Positions 16,335 through 25,478 of a DNA stretch of 38,992 nt are shown piece by piece. Position numbers and translations under genes: made by a program. Under the pieces are notes generated by a model. That model did not search any database. It was not told the DNA's origin and worked only from the letters and a program-made list of their open reading frames with translations. This DNA is from Nocardia wallacei (GTDB taxonomy: Bacteria > Actinomycetota > Actinomycetes > Mycobacteriales > Mycobacteriaceae): assembly GCF_029869545.1 (NCBI RefSeq), contig NZ_JARWQD010000356.1, positions 1 to 38,992 of the forward strand. Reading direction: 5' to 3'. Numbering within the stretch: the first letter of the stretch is position 1; every line of letters starts with the position of its first letter.

Positions 16335-19300
16335 ATGAGCACCGTCCGGTTCCAGCGCCGTCAACGCCGGGAGGTTCCGAGAGCGCCCGGTGGCGAGGTC
16401 ACCCTGCAGCCGCCGCCGGAGATCCCGCGCGCGGTACCGGGCAGCCTGATCCAGAAGCTCATGCCGGTGGTGATGATCGTCGGCATGGTCGGGATGATGG
16501 CCCTGCTGTTCACGCAGGGCGGGGGCATCGCCTCCAACCCGATGAGCATGATGTTCCCGATGATGATGGTCTTCTCGATGGTCGGCATGTTCGCCGGTCA
16601 GGGCGGGAAGGGCCAGAAGGCGGCCGAGGCCAACGAGGACCGCAAGGATTATCTGCGCTATCTCGACCAGGTCCGCAAGGATGTCGACGAGACCGCCCGC
16701 CAGCAGCGCGAGGCCGTGGAGTGGAGTCACCCGGAGCCCGGCCTGATCTGGATGCTCGCCGGTACCAGCCGCATGTGGGAGCGCCGCCCCGGCGACAAGG
16801 ACTTCTGCCACGCCCGCATCGGCCTGGGCGGTCAGCGGCTGGCGACCCGCCTGGTCTCGCCGGAGACCGGCCCGGTCGAGGAGCTGGAGCCGATCGCCGC
16901 GGTCTCGCTGCGCCGGTTCGTGCGCACGCATTCCACGGTGGTGGACCTGCCGACCGCGATCGCGGTGAAGGGTTTCGCCACCATCCAGCTCAACGGCGAC
17001 CGCACCCAGGCCCGGGACATGACGCGCGCAATGCTGTTGCAGCTGTGCATGTTCCAGGCGCCGGACCAGGTCCTGGTCGCGGTGGTCTGCGGCGCCGACA
17101 CCATGCGCGAGTGGGAGTGGACCAAGTGGCTCCCGCACACCCAGCATCCCGAATCGCAGGACGGCGTCGGCACCGAGCGCATGGTGTACGGCTCGGTCCG
17201 CGAGATGGCCGCGGGCCTGAATCCGCTGCTGCACAACCGGGTTCGGTACTCGCGGAACCAACCGGCCAATCAGAACCTGGTGCACATCATCATCGTGGTC
17301 GACGGCGGCCTGCTCGAGGCCGAAGAGGACAGCCTGCGCGAGTCCGGCTACGAGGGCGTCACGGTCATCGATCTGTGCAATTACGCTCCGCGCCTGGCGG
17401 TTTCGCGCGGTATCCAGATGGTGGTGGAGAACGGCGAGTGCGTAGGCCGCGGCGCCACCGGCAATATGGAGCGCTTCGCGCTGATCGACCGGATCAGCGC
17501 CCGCCAGGCCGAGCAGGTGGCCCGCCGCCTGGCCCCGTTCCGGGTGGCCGTGCAGCGCGGCAGCGATGTGGCGGCCGAGGAGAGCGCCGAGGTCATCTCG
17601 TCGTGGTCGCAGCTGATGGGCCTCGGCGATATCGGCACGTTCAACCCGGAGTACGCCTGGAAGCCGCGCTACGGTCGGGAGCGCCTGCGCGTGCCGTTCG
17701 GCGTGGGCGCCGACGGGCTGCCGGTGTATCTGGACATCAAGGAGGCCGCCGAGAACGGCATGGGCCCGCACGGCCTGTGCATCGGCGCCACCGGTTCCGG
17801 TAAGTCGGAATTCCTTCGCACGCTGGTGCTTTCGCAGCTGGCGACGCACTCGCCCGACCAGCTCAACCTGGTCCTCGTCGACTTCAAGGGTGGTGCGACC
17901 TTCCTCGGCTTGGAGGGCGTCCCGCATGTCGCGGCCGTCATCACCAACCTGGAGGAGGAGGCCGACCTCGTCGACCGTATGAAGGACGCCCTGGCCGGTG
18001 AGATGAACCGCCGCCAGGAGGTGCTGCGCTCGGCCGGTAACTTCGCCAACGTCGGCGAGTACGAGAAGGCCCGCGCCGCCGGTGCCGACCTGGACCCGCT
18101 GCCCGCGCTGTTCGTCGTGCTCGACGAGTTCTCCGAACTGCTGTCGCAGCACCCGGATTTCGCGGAACTGTTCGTGATGATCGGCCGGCTGGGCCGCTCG
18201 CTGCACGTGCATCTGCTGCTGGCCTCGCAGCGCCTGGAAGAGGGCAAGCTGAAGGGCCTGGAGACCCACCTGTCCTACCGGATCGGCCTGAAGACGTTCT
18301 CCGCCAACGAGTCTCGTCAGGTGCTGGGCGTGCCCGACGCCTACAACCTGCCACCCAGCCCGGGTGGCGGCTACCTGAAGGCCGGTGACGGCGAGATCCG
18401 GCGCTTCCAGGCGTCCTACGTCTCGGGCACCTACGTCGGCGGCGGCGCGCAGCGCGAGGTCACCCAGGCCGGTATCGCGGGCGGCGAGATCGATATCAAC
18501 GCCCGGGCCTTCTCCGCCGGTCACGTGAATTTCCGCCCCAGCGACCGGCTTCCGCTGCCGCAGGAGCCGGTGGTGGTGGAGCAGTCCAAGGACGAGGGCG
18601 AGAAGATCTCCAACCTCGACATGCTGGTGTCGCGCATCCAGGGCCACGGCCGCCGCGCCCACGAGATCTGGCTGCCGCCGCTGGACGCGGCGCCCACCCT
18701 GGACCAGCTCATCCCGCGCTCGATCCTCACCGGCGAGTACAACCAGGTGGCGAACCTGCGGGCGCCGATCGGCATCGTCGACCGGCCCTACGACCAGCGC
18801 CGCGACCCGTACGTCGTCGACCTGTCCGGCTCGCGCGGCAATGTCGCGATCGTCGGTGGCCCGCAGTCCGGTAAGTCGACCGCGCTGCGCTCGATGATCA
18901 TGGCGATGTCGCTGACCCACACCGCCGAGCAGGTGCAGTTCTACTGCCTGGATTTCGGTGGTGGCACGCTGGCCAGCCTCGAGGGCCTGCCGCATGTGGG
19001 TTCGGTCGCGAGCCGCCTGGACGTCGACAAGGTGCGCCGCACCATCTCCGAGATGCAGACCATCGTCCGCCAGCGCGAATTGCGATTCCGCCAGCTGGGT
19101 GTCGAGTCCATGGCGGAGTTCCGCCGGATGCGGGCCGCCGATCCGGGCAGCAGCCCGGGCGTGGCCGGGGTGCACGAGGATCCGTTCGGCGACGTCTTCC
19201 TGGTCATCGACGGCTACGGCTCGATCCGCCAGGATTTCGACCCGCTCGAGCAGCCGATCACCAACCTCGCCGCCCAGGGCCTGTCCTACGGCGTCCACGT

Positions 19301-20369
19301 CGTGCTGTCGCTGTCGCGCTGGATGGAAGCCCGTCCGGCACTGAAGGATCAGATCGGCACCCGCATCGAGCTGCGGCTCGGCGATCCGATGGACTCCGAC
19401 TTCGGCCGCAAGGTCGCCGCCCTGGTCCCGCAGGGCCGCCCCGGCCGCGGCATGACGCCCGACGCCCTGCACATGCTCACCGCGTTGCCGCGGGTGGACG
19501 GCAGCTCGAACCCGGTGGACCTGAGCACGGGCGTGGCCGCCGCGGTCAGCGAGATCGCCGCCCGGACCCCGGGTCGCCCGGCTCCGGTCGTCCGCATGCT
19601 GCCCGATACCTTCACGCGCGATCAGCTGCTGCACATGCTCAACGGCTGGCCCGCCACCCTCGACCCGAGCCGCAAGAACGCCCAGATTCCGGTCGGCCTC
19701 AACGAATCCGAATTGGCGCCGGTCTTCTTCAATTTCGAAGAGCAGTCGCATTTCCTGGCCTTCGGTGACAGCGAGAGCGGTAAGACGAACCTGCTCCGCA
19801 CGATCGTCCAGGGCATCGTCCAATCCAACCGGCCCGACCAGGCCAAGATCGTCCTCGCCGACTACCGGCGCACGATGCTGGGCCTGATCGAGACCGAGCA
19901 CCTCGCCGGGTACGCGCCCTCGGAAGAGGTGCTGACGTCGCTGGCGCAGCAGTTGGCCGCACTGCTGAAGGACCGCATGCCCGGTCCGGACATCACGCAG
20001 CAGCAGTTGCGTGACCGTTCCTGGTGGTCGGGTCCCGATGTCTACGTGATTGTCGACGATTACGACCTGGTGGTCACGTCGTCCGGTAACCCGATCGCCG
20101 TCCTGGTCGAATTCCTGGCGCACGCAAAGGATCTCGGATTCCACCTGATCGTGGCCCGCCGCTCGGGCGGCGCCTCGCGGGCGATGTACGACCCGGTGAT
20201 CTCGCGAATGCGCGATGTCGGCGCCATCGGCCTGATCATGAGCGGCAATCGCGACGAGGGCCAGCTACTGGGGAATGTGCGGCCGAGCGAGATGCCGCCG
20301 GGCCGGGGAACTCTCATCACCCGCGCGGGCAACGACCTGTTCCAGGCAGCCTGGAGCCCGGGCCAATGA
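16335..20369 (+). CDS. eccC: Type VII secretion ATPase EccC
   Basis: EccC is the FtsK/SpoIIIE-type motor that recognises and drives export of WXG100 substrates. This single-chain form (1344 residues from ATG 16335) has two N-terminal membrane helices (LMPVVMIVGMVGMMALLF and PMMMVFSMVGMFAG) and three ATPase domains. Walker A motifs are GATGSGKS (484-491), GGPQSGKS (841-848) and GDSESGKT (1144-1151). Walker B is complete only in domain 1 (VVLDEF); domain 2 reads VIDGY and domain 3 VDDYD, which fits the known degeneration of domains 2 and 3. The frame is open 99 codons further upstream, but AAGGGGG at about 16317 and the N-terminal sequence favour 16335. A single eccC gene, rather than a split Ca/Cb pair, is usual outside ESX-1. 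Confidence 0.96.
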   Translation: MSTVRFQRRQRREVPRAPGGEVTLQPPPEIPRAVPGSLIQKLMPVVMIVGMVGMMALLFTQGGGIASNPMSMMFPMMMVFSMVGMFAGQGGKGQKAAEANEDRKDYLRYLDQVRKDVDETARQQREAVEWSHPEPGLIWMLAGTSRMWERRPGDKDFCHARIGLGGQRLATRLVSPETGPVEELEPIAAVSLRRFVRTHSTVVDLPTAIAVKGFATIQLNGDRTQARDMTRAMLLQLCMFQAPDQVLVAVVCGADTMREWEWTKWLPHTQHPESQDGVGTERMVYGSVREMAAGLNPLLHNRVRYSRNQPANQNLVHIIIVVDGGLLEAEEDSLRESGYEGVTVIDLCNYAPRLAVSRGIQMVVENGECVGRGATGNMERFALIDRISARQAEQVARRLAPFRVAVQRGSDVAAEESAEVISSWSQLMGLGDIGTFNPEYAWKPRYGRERLRVPFGVGADGLPVYLDIKEAAENGMGPHGLCIGATGSGKSEFLRTLVLSQLATHSPDQLNLVLVDFKGGATFLGLEGVPHVAAVITNLEEEADLVDRMKDALAGEMNRRQEVLRSAGNFANVGEYEKARAAGADLDPLPALFVVLDEFSELLSQHPDFAELFVMIGRLGRSLHVHLLLASQRLEEGKLKGLETHLSYRIGLKTFSANESRQVLGVPDAYNLPPSPGGGYLKAGDGEIRRFQASYVSGTYVGGGAQREVTQAGIAGGEIDINARAFSAGHVNFRPSDRLPLPQEPVVVEQSKDEGEKISNLDMLVSRIQGHGRRAHEIWLPPLDAAPTLDQLIPRSILTGEYNQVANLRAPIGIVDRPYDQRRDPYVVDLSGSRGNVAIVGGPQSGKSTALRSMIMAMSLTHTAEQVQFYCLDFGGGTLASLEGLPHVGSVASRLDVDKVRRTISEMQTIVRQRELRFRQLGVESMAEFRRMRAADPGSSPGVAGVHEDPFGDVFLVIDGYGSIRQDFDPLEQPITNLAAQGLSYGVHVVLSLSRWMEARPALKDQIGTRIELRLGDPMDSDFGRKVAALVPQGRPGRGMTPDALHMLTALPRVDGSSNPVDLSTGVAAAVSEIAARTPGRPAPVVRMLPDTFTRDQLLHMLNGWPATLDPSRKNAQIPVGLNESELAPVFFNFEEQSHFLAFGDSESGKTNLLRTIVQGIVQSNRPDQAKIVLADYRRTMLGLIETEHLAGYAPSEEVLTSLAQQLAALLKDRMPGPDITQQQLRDRSWWSGPDVYVIVDDYDLVVTSSGNPIAVLVEFLAHAKDLGFHLIVARRSGGASRAMYDPVISRMRDVGAIGLIMSGNRDEGQLLGNVRPSEMPPGRGTLITRAGNDLFQAAWSPGQ

Positions 20370-20666
20370 CGCCGTCGGAGTGCACGATCGCAGGCCTGAT
20401 AGGGGCTTGCCCGGCCGTGTACTCTAATGAGCTAGTCGACCAGGCTCGCGGGCCGGTGTCGTACGGAAGCGAGGAAGGGGGGTGGGACTCTGCCCGGGCC
20501 GCATGACGTCAGCTGTTGCGGTGGCCGGTGCTCTCCCGGGGTTCCGAAACTGTGGGAGCCGATGGAACCAACGACGTGCTCCGTGCGTCGAATCGATATG
20601 TAGGGGATCGATGTGCCAAGTCGTGAGTCGACTCGATCCGAAGAGAACGTAGAGAGGGGCTAGGGG
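20370..20666 (+). promoter_or_regulatory. 297-bp leader between eccC and the WXG100 genes
   Basis: No plausible gene is seen here. The stretch holds a perfect 10-bp palindrome GAGTCGACTC (20625-20634) and an imperfect inverted ATCGAT pair (about 20592-20612), close to the start of the first WXG100 gene. The length suggests that the two substrate genes have their own promoter or a structured 5' leader rather than relying on eccC transcription alone. Confidence 0.4.
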
Positions 20667-20969
20667 ATGACCCAGGCAATGGAACAGGATGATGCGGCGA
20701 TCTCCAGCGCTGCTCAGAAGGTCATGGACGCCATCGAGAAGATGCGCAGCCAGATCAATGCTGTGACCGCCAAGGCGCAGGAGATGAAGGCCGGTTGGGA
20801 GGGTGACGCCTACGTCGCGTTCACCGGGGTGGCCGACAGCTGGCAGCAGGAAGGTATTCGCCTGAACGCGAAGATCGACGCGATGCGGGAACACCTCCAG
20901 GTTGTCGTCCAGAAGACCAACGCCGCACAGGCCGACAGCAGTGGCAACATCGCCAAGCTGAGCATGTAA
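20667..20969 (+). CDS. WXG100 secreted protein, first of pair
   Basis: A 100-residue WXG100 (Esx) protein. The helix-turn-helix hallmark WEG lies at residues 44-46 between two long amphipathic helices. It should pair with the next gene product as a heterodimer and be exported by the EccC motor. I see no YxxxD/E export motif in its C-terminal tail. The ATG has a GAGAGGGG ribosome binding site with a 7-nt spacer. By position after eccC it is the counterpart of EsxU in mycobacterial ESX-4, although the sequence is too diverged for me to assign a name. Confidence 0.93.
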   Translation: MTQAMEQDDAAISSAAQKVMDAIEKMRSQINAVTAKAQEMKAGWEGDAYVAFTGVADSWQQEGIRLNAKIDAMREHLQVVVQKTNAAQADSSGNIAKLSM

Positions 20970-21004
20970 TTGGCTTTCTTTCTACAGAGAACGGAGTAGA
21001 AATA

Positions 21005-21295
21005 ATGGGTTTCACAAAGTACAACCCCGCCATTATCGTTCCTGGGCTTGGTGATCTGCGGGGGTCCCACGCCAAGCTCACGACCGACAGCCAGGACATC
21101 GAGCAGGCCAGCAGCGAACTGCTGTCGGTGTGGCGCGGTAAGGCTGCCGAGCAGTTCGACGTTTCGCACAAGGCGTGGAATGCCGAGTTCGCCGACGCAC
21201 TGACCAAGCTGCAGGATCTGATCAATGTGTCGCAGCAGGCCATGGACGAGGCCCTGGCGCTGGATGCGTCGCTCGCGGGTGGCTTCGGAGGCTAG
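21005..21295 (+). CDS. WXG100 secreted protein, second of pair
   Basis: A 96-residue WXG100 protein with the WRG turn at about residues 43-45, followed by KAAEQFDVSHKAWNAEF as the start of helix 2. The N-terminus (KYNPAIIVPGLGDLRG) is an unusual hydrophobic and Gly/Pro-containing lead-in before the first helix, and the C-terminus ends AGGFGG. No YxxxD/E motif is visible. It follows the first WXG100 gene by 35 bp with a GGAG ribosome binding site 8 nt before the ATG, so the two are co-translated partners. Positionally it corresponds to EsxT. Confidence 0.92.
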   Translation: MGFTKYNPAIIVPGLGDLRGSHAKLTTDSQDIEQASSELLSVWRGKAAEQFDVSHKAWNAEFADALTKLQDLINVSQQAMDEALALDASLAGGFGG

Positions 21296-21318
21296 GCGCG
21301 AGCCACCCACAGTTGCGA

Positions 21319-21365
21319 GAGCGGCTGGTCGGCAAGCAAATTACCGACCAGCCGCTTATTTTTTG
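21319..21365 (+). terminator. Strong intrinsic terminator after the WXG100 pair
   Basis: A 12-bp perfect GC-rich stem (21321-21332 with 21344-21355; sequence GCGGCTGGTCGG and its complement), extendable to 14 bp with an A-T and a G-T pair, encloses an 11-nt loop. It is followed by TTATTTTTT, a textbook T-tract that is uncommon in such high-GC genomes. It ends the substrate transcript and lies between convergent genes. Confidence 0.92.
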
Positions 21366-21383
21366 CCTGATCTGCCGGTCCGC

Positions 21384-22928
21384 CTACGTGATCACCTTGG
21401 CGAGAGTCGGAACCATCTTGTCCACAAGGGTGCCGACCGACTGTTCCGTCCAAGCCTGATAGGCCTGGACCGTTGTAGGGTCATCGACCACAACGATTTT
21501 CGCCGATGTACCCAGCAGCTGGCTGGGCAGCCCTCGCAGCCCGCCGTTACCCGCCTGACTGTCGGTTCTCAGGATGACCAAGACGTCGACCTTCTTGACG
21601 TCCAAGCCGCTGAGTGACAATTGCCGGGGCGACTTCTCGCCGCTGGTGGCGCGATAGTCCGGGCTGTATCGGAATCCGAGATCCTGGAGGAAGTCGGTCT
21701 GCTCACTGGGATCGAGGTCCGCTGCGAGACCGGCATTCGAGTACCGGAGCGCAACCACGGACTTGCCGTCGAACTGTGGATGACTGGTCTTCGCCTCGGC
21801 GACCTTGTCGGTCGAGGGCGGTGGCGTGCCGTCGTTGGTGAGGAAATACGTACCGGCGGCCACCGCAGCGGCGACCACCAGCGCAACCAGCCCCGGCACC
21901 AAGAACTTCCGGGGTCGGGATCGTTGAGGTTTCAGGTTGTTGATGTTCGGTGTGGTGGCCGCGAGCCGCGGTCCGGTCGCTCCGCGTGTGGGTTGGGTGT
22001 AGTTGTACTCCACCTGCGGGGCCACCGGTTGGCTGTGCGGCGGCGTCGTGTATCCCGGTGTGGGCGGCCGGTATTGGGCGCCCTGCCCCAGCAATGCGAT
22101 CTCCGCCGCCTGGGTGAACTCCCGGCAGCTGTTGAACCGCTCTGCCGGATTCTTGGCCATGACCCGCGCGATCACATCGTCCAGCGCCGGGGGAAGTCCG
22201 GAGCGGAGCATGCTCACCCGGGGCGGCGGCTCATGCAGGTGACCCATCATCACCATCGCCGGAACCGTTGCCGGATAAGGGTTTTGGCCAGTCAGAAGCT
22301 TGACGAGAGAGCAGCCCAGACTGTAGATATCGGCATGGTGGTCGAGCCGTTCGCCCAGCAGCTGCTCCGGCGGAGCGTACGCCACCGTGGCCATGAAATT
22401 TCCGGTCGAGGTGAGATCCTGGCCGTCCTCCGCCGACTTGGCCACGCCGAAATCGGTGAGGTACACCCGCTCCTCATCGTCGTCGTCCGAGGCGGACAGG
22501 AGGAAGTTCGCCGGTTTGATGTCGCGGTGCAGCAGTCCACGCCGATGGGCGTAATCCAGGCCCTTGCCGACCTCGGTGACGATCCGGAGCGCGCGCTGCG
22601 GAGGCATCGCCGCCGGTCCCTTGGCTGCCTCCTCGGCGGCATCGGTCCCCCGGACGTACTGCATGGCGATCCACAGCTGGCCGTCCTCTTCGCCGCGGGA
22701 GTACACCTTCACGATGCTCGGATGATCCAGTCCGGCAGCGAGATTCGCCTCCCGCTCGAATCTCGCGCGGAACTCGGGATCGGTCGAGAGATCCGCGCTC
22801 AGCACCTTCAGGGCGTCTCGACGGGGGAGGATGGGGTTCTGCGCCAGGTAGACGGTACCCATGCCGCCACTGCCGAGCACCTGAATCACCCGGTAGCCAC
22901 CGATCATCGCACCGGGCTGCAACGGCAT
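21384..22928 (-). CDS. Transmembrane Ser/Thr protein kinase with siderophore-binding-like sensor domain
   Basis: An Hanks-type kinase of 514 residues. The kinase domain is complete: Gly-rich loop GSGGMGTVY (19-27), Lys41, HRDIKPAN (134-141), DFG (159-161) and APPEQ (185-189). A Pro/Gln/Thr-rich juxtamembrane linker leads to one membrane helix (about 342-362), so the rest is extracytoplasmic. That outer domain (about 385-514) has features of the C-terminal lobe of iron-siderophore (FepB-type) binding proteins: a TDFLQDLGFRY strand-helix, a KKVDVLVIL strand, KIVVVDD, and a closing VGTLVDKMVPTLAKVI helix. The ATG at 22928 has AGGAGG 6 nt upstream. It is the last gene of an apparent lipoprotein operon. 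Kinase call is firm; the sensor-domain resemblance is by eye. Confidence 0.93.
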   Translation of the reverse strand: MPLQPGAMIGGYRVIQVLGSGGMGTVYLAQNPILPRRDALKVLSADLSTDPEFRARFEREANLAAGLDHPSIVKVYSRGEEDGQLWIAMQYVRGTDAAEEAAKGPAAMPPQRALRIVTEVGKGLDYAHRRGLLHRDIKPANFLLSASDDDDEERVYLTDFGVAKSAEDGQDLTSTGNFMATVAYAPPEQLLGERLDHHADIYSLGCSLVKLLTGQNPYPATVPAMVMMGHLHEPPPRVSMLRSGLPPALDDVIARVMAKNPAERFNSCREFTQAAEIALLGQGAQYRPPTPGYTTPPHSQPVAPQVEYNYTQPTRGATGPRLAATTPNINNLKPQRSRPRKFLVPGLVALVVAAAVAAGTYFLTNDGTPPPSTDKVAEAKTSHPQFDGKSVVALRYSNAGLAADLDPSEQTDFLQDLGFRYSPDYRATSGEKSPRQLSLSGLDVKKVDVLVILRTDSQAGNGGLRGLPSQLLGTSAKIVVVDDPTTVQAYQAWTEQSVGTLVDKMVPTLAKVIT

Positions 22929-23021
22929 CCGATCCTCCTCTGTGCCTATCTGGTGCCCGTCGGACACCGGTTGGTGTTCAGAATCTAGCAAGGGGGGCGT
23001 TGGTAATCGACTCGCATCGGA

Positions 23022-24224
23022 TTACCTACCCGCGGCCAGCAGCTTGTATTGCGCGGCCGTCTTTTGATGAAGATCCTGAGGCTGGTCGCTCGGAACCAGC
23101 GCCAGGTAGCGGTCGTAGGGTAGGTAGCAGCGGAATTTCACATCCGAAACGCTCTCGTCTTTCAGCTTCAGACACTTGGCGGTCGGCAATCCCGGCGGAC
23201 TGTCCGTCGCCTCGTATCGATCCTCGACCTGGTTGAGAGAGGCGGCCATGAGCCGCTTCGCGGCCGCCGCATCCGCCGTGCGATAGATGAAGTCGTCCTG
23301 TTCCGCTACCAGATCGACCTTGGCATCGGCGAAGGCTTGTTTGGAGGAGTCAGGGAGGCTCTGCCGATGCAGTGCCGCATGGGGGCTGTAGATGCCGGTG
23401 TAGGCCGTGGGTTTATCCAGCGGAATCGTCCTGCCCAAAAGGCCGTCGACATCTTTGGGAACCTCCGCCAACTGGTTGGGAGGTGTGGGCTTGTAACCTT
23501 TCAGCGATTCGAACAGCCTGTCCAGTACCGTCTTGGCGAGGTCGGTCAACGGCGCCGGATCCGGCGGTGTCGCCATGGGACTGTTGATATACAACTTGGC
23601 AAGATAATTGTCCTGCGGTGTGAACGAGCTGACCGAGTCGTATTTGGTGAGGAATGCCGATGACGCGGGGTATCCGCCGATGGTGAGAGGGCCCTTCGGT
23701 GCATATTGCTTGTTGTCGTCTTCGGACATGACCCTGGCGGCGTTGGCTGCGTGCTCGGCACTGTCGAACCGCAGCAATGTCAACTCGATCCGGAGGCCGG
23801 GCTGTTGTCCGGGACGCCGGTTGCCGTAGGTGCTCCAGCCGGAGACCAGGCCGGGCGCGGCATCGGCGAACTTTATCTCTTTGGAACTGAGCGTCGGAGA
23901 GAATTTAGCGGTATGTGCGCGGGTGATCGCGCTGCGGCCGTATATGAGCCGACTGTCGATATCGAGCATCAACGGCATGAACTCCGCCATGCGGATGGAT
24001 TCCTGCACCGCGCCGGAGATGTCGTCCTTGACCGAGTTCATGTCTCGCGGGGTTGTCGGATAATTTCCGGAATCCAATTTCGCCACATCGATGGTGGGTG
24101 ATTCCGATGCTGTTTCTCCGCAGCCGAGCGCGCCGGCGAGGATCACCACGGATGACAGTGCGAGCGCGATTCGGCCTGCGGCAGAGCGGCCGCGCATCGT
24201 CTGGGGTATATCTTTCCGGGTCAT
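23022..24224 (-). CDS. Lipoprotein paralogue 1 of the four-member family
   Basis: A predicted lipoprotein of about 400 residues. The signal segment ends ILAGALGC, with the lipid-bearing Cys at residue 35, then a mature N-terminal motif KLDSGNYPTTPRD. It shares with three other proteins in the window the ESxR helix, the GW...LLRF segment with a following Ala-rich helix, and a C-terminal Cys pair (KCLKL...FRCYLPYDRY) before a DLHQKTAAQYKLL end. I believe this is the Nocardia/Mycobacterium family catalogued as DUF7373. It begins 9 bp after the stop of paralogue 2, so translation is probably coupled; a later ATG at 24197 is an alternative start. Function is unknown. Confidence 0.85.
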   Translation of the reverse strand: MTRKDIPQTMRGRSAAGRIALALSSVVILAGALGCGETASESPTIDVAKLDSGNYPTTPRDMNSVKDDISGAVQESIRMAEFMPLMLDIDSRLIYGRSAITRAHTAKFSPTLSSKEIKFADAAPGLVSGWSTYGNRRPGQQPGLRIELTLLRFDSAEHAANAARVMSEDDNKQYAPKGPLTIGGYPASSAFLTKYDSVSSFTPQDNYLAKLYINSPMATPPDPAPLTDLAKTVLDRLFESLKGYKPTPPNQLAEVPKDVDGLLGRTIPLDKPTAYTGIYSPHAALHRQSLPDSSKQAFADAKVDLVAEQDDFIYRTADAAAAKRLMAASLNQVEDRYEATDSPPGLPTAKCLKLKDESVSDVKFRCYLPYDRYLALVPSDQPQDLHQKTAAQYKLLAAGR

Positions 24225-24233
24225 ATGCAGTCG

Positions 24234-25478
24234 CTATTCACTCTTGGTCAGTATCGAATATTGGGCTGCGGCGCGCTGATAGAACGCCGGGTCCACCGCG
24301 CCGGTCATCTTGGCTTGCGCGCTGATGACCCCGACGTAGCGGCCGTACACAACTGCACAGATGAAGGTGTGATCGCGGATCGGCTCTCGGCTGTCGAGCT
24401 TGATGCAATGTGAGTCGGTCACACCGGGAGGATTCGGCACCTCCTCGTCATCGCGCCCCAGCCTGGTCAGGGCGGTCTGAAGTTTGAACGCCGACTCCAG
24501 ATCCCGGGTGCGGTAGACGACGCCGTCGTTTCTCGCGATCAGATCCACCCCGCTTTCGGCGAACGCCCTGCGAAGACCCGCTGCGTCGCGTTCGAAATGA
24601 AGATCCCCGGCGGGCTCGTAGAACCCGATCGTGTTCTCCTTGATGGAGCTGTCGTAGATTTTGTCGGGAAGCTGGAGCGCGTATCGCATGATGCCGCTGG
24701 GATTCTGCGGAAGATCGAGCATATCGTCGGGACTGGTCGGTTGGGTGGTATCCAATCGTGCGACCTGCAAATCCAAGACCTTTTTCAGGCCGGTGCTCAG
24801 CGCCGTGGCGTCAGGTTTCGGAATCGTCAACGATGCGGTGATCACATGAGGGCCGTGTGCGACAAATGCCGTTCCCAGCGCATCGGTCGACGAACCGGAA
24901 TGCGCAGGGTGACCGGCGATCGGGATGGGGTGACGTTCCGGGTGCCTGCTGGCGATATCCTGCTCGAATTCGGCCGCGGCGGCCTGAGCGGCCTTGTCGG
25001 AGGGAAAGCGCATTATGGCGAGCGCCAGAAGTTTCTCACTGCGACGACTGCCGTTGCCGCGTGACGTGTAGGCGCCACCGATCAGGTTGTTTCGTTCGGC
25101 TACAGGCTTGAACGAGGTCGGAAAGACACCAAGCATATCGTCGAATGTCGAGCTGTTGTTTTCGATGATCTGCGTGGCTACGAGTTTGGTCATCTCCGAA
25201 TCGATCTCGTCGGGAGAGACGAGCACACTCATCAGTCGCCGCGATTCGATCGGAAATACGTCGTCCTTCAGTGTGATGTCCGGCTTGTAATCGGCCGGTG
25301 TGCCCGAATACGGTCCGAGATTGAGCTTCGCGACGTTGGCCGGAGTCATGCCCGGAACGGCATGTCCGCTGCTCGATGCCCCGCAGGCAGAGGTCAGCAA
25401 TGCCAGGGTGGCAATCGCCGAGACCGCGGTGATGCTCTTGCGTCGCGTGGCGGATTTCAGTGCTCGCATCATGCTCAC
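24234..25478 (-). CDS. Lipoprotein paralogue 2 of the four-member family
   Basis: A predicted lipoprotein of about 414 residues, with Arg/Lys-rich start, hydrophobic stretch and lipobox LLTSAC (Cys32). The family motifs are KLNLGPYSGTPADY, ESRRL...EID, ALAIMRFPSDKAAQAAA and a C-terminal Cys pair (HCIKL...FICAVVYGRY) before AAAQYSIL. A GTG start at 25478 overlaps the stop of the upstream paralogue 3 by 4 bases (GTGA); ATG codons at 25472 and 25469 are alternatives. It lies in the middle of the operon running paralogue 3, 2, 1, kinase. The local base composition looks more AT-rich than the secretion genes. Confidence 0.85.
   Translation of the reverse strand: MSMMRALKSATRRKSITAVSAIATLALLTSACGASSSGHAVPGMTPANVAKLNLGPYSGTPADYKPDITLKDDVFPIESRRLMSVLVSPDEIDSEMTKLVATQIIENNSSTFDDMLGVFPTSFKPVAERNNLIGGAYTSRGNGSRRSEKLLALAIMRFPSDKAAQAAAAEFEQDIASRHPERHPIPIAGHPAHSGSSTDALGTAFVAHGPHVITASLTIPKPDATALSTGLKKVLDLQVARLDTTQPTSPDDMLDLPQNPSGIMRYALQLPDKIYDSSIKENTIGFYEPAGDLHFERDAAGLRRAFAESGVDLIARNDGVVYRTRDLESAFKLQTALTRLGRDDEEVPNPPGVTDSHCIKLDSREPIRDHTFICAVVYGRYVGVISAQAKMTGAVDPAFYQRAAAQYSILTKSE

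Noticed and set aside
14347..16338. Long plus-strand open frame antisense to mycP and eccD
   Set aside because: Arg/Gly/His-rich translation with no motifs; it is a shadow of two well-supported genes.
16173..20144. A 1323-codon open frame on the minus strand opposite eccC
   Set aside because: It mirrors the GC-biased third positions of eccC; its translation is low-complexity and matches no family, while eccC is certain.
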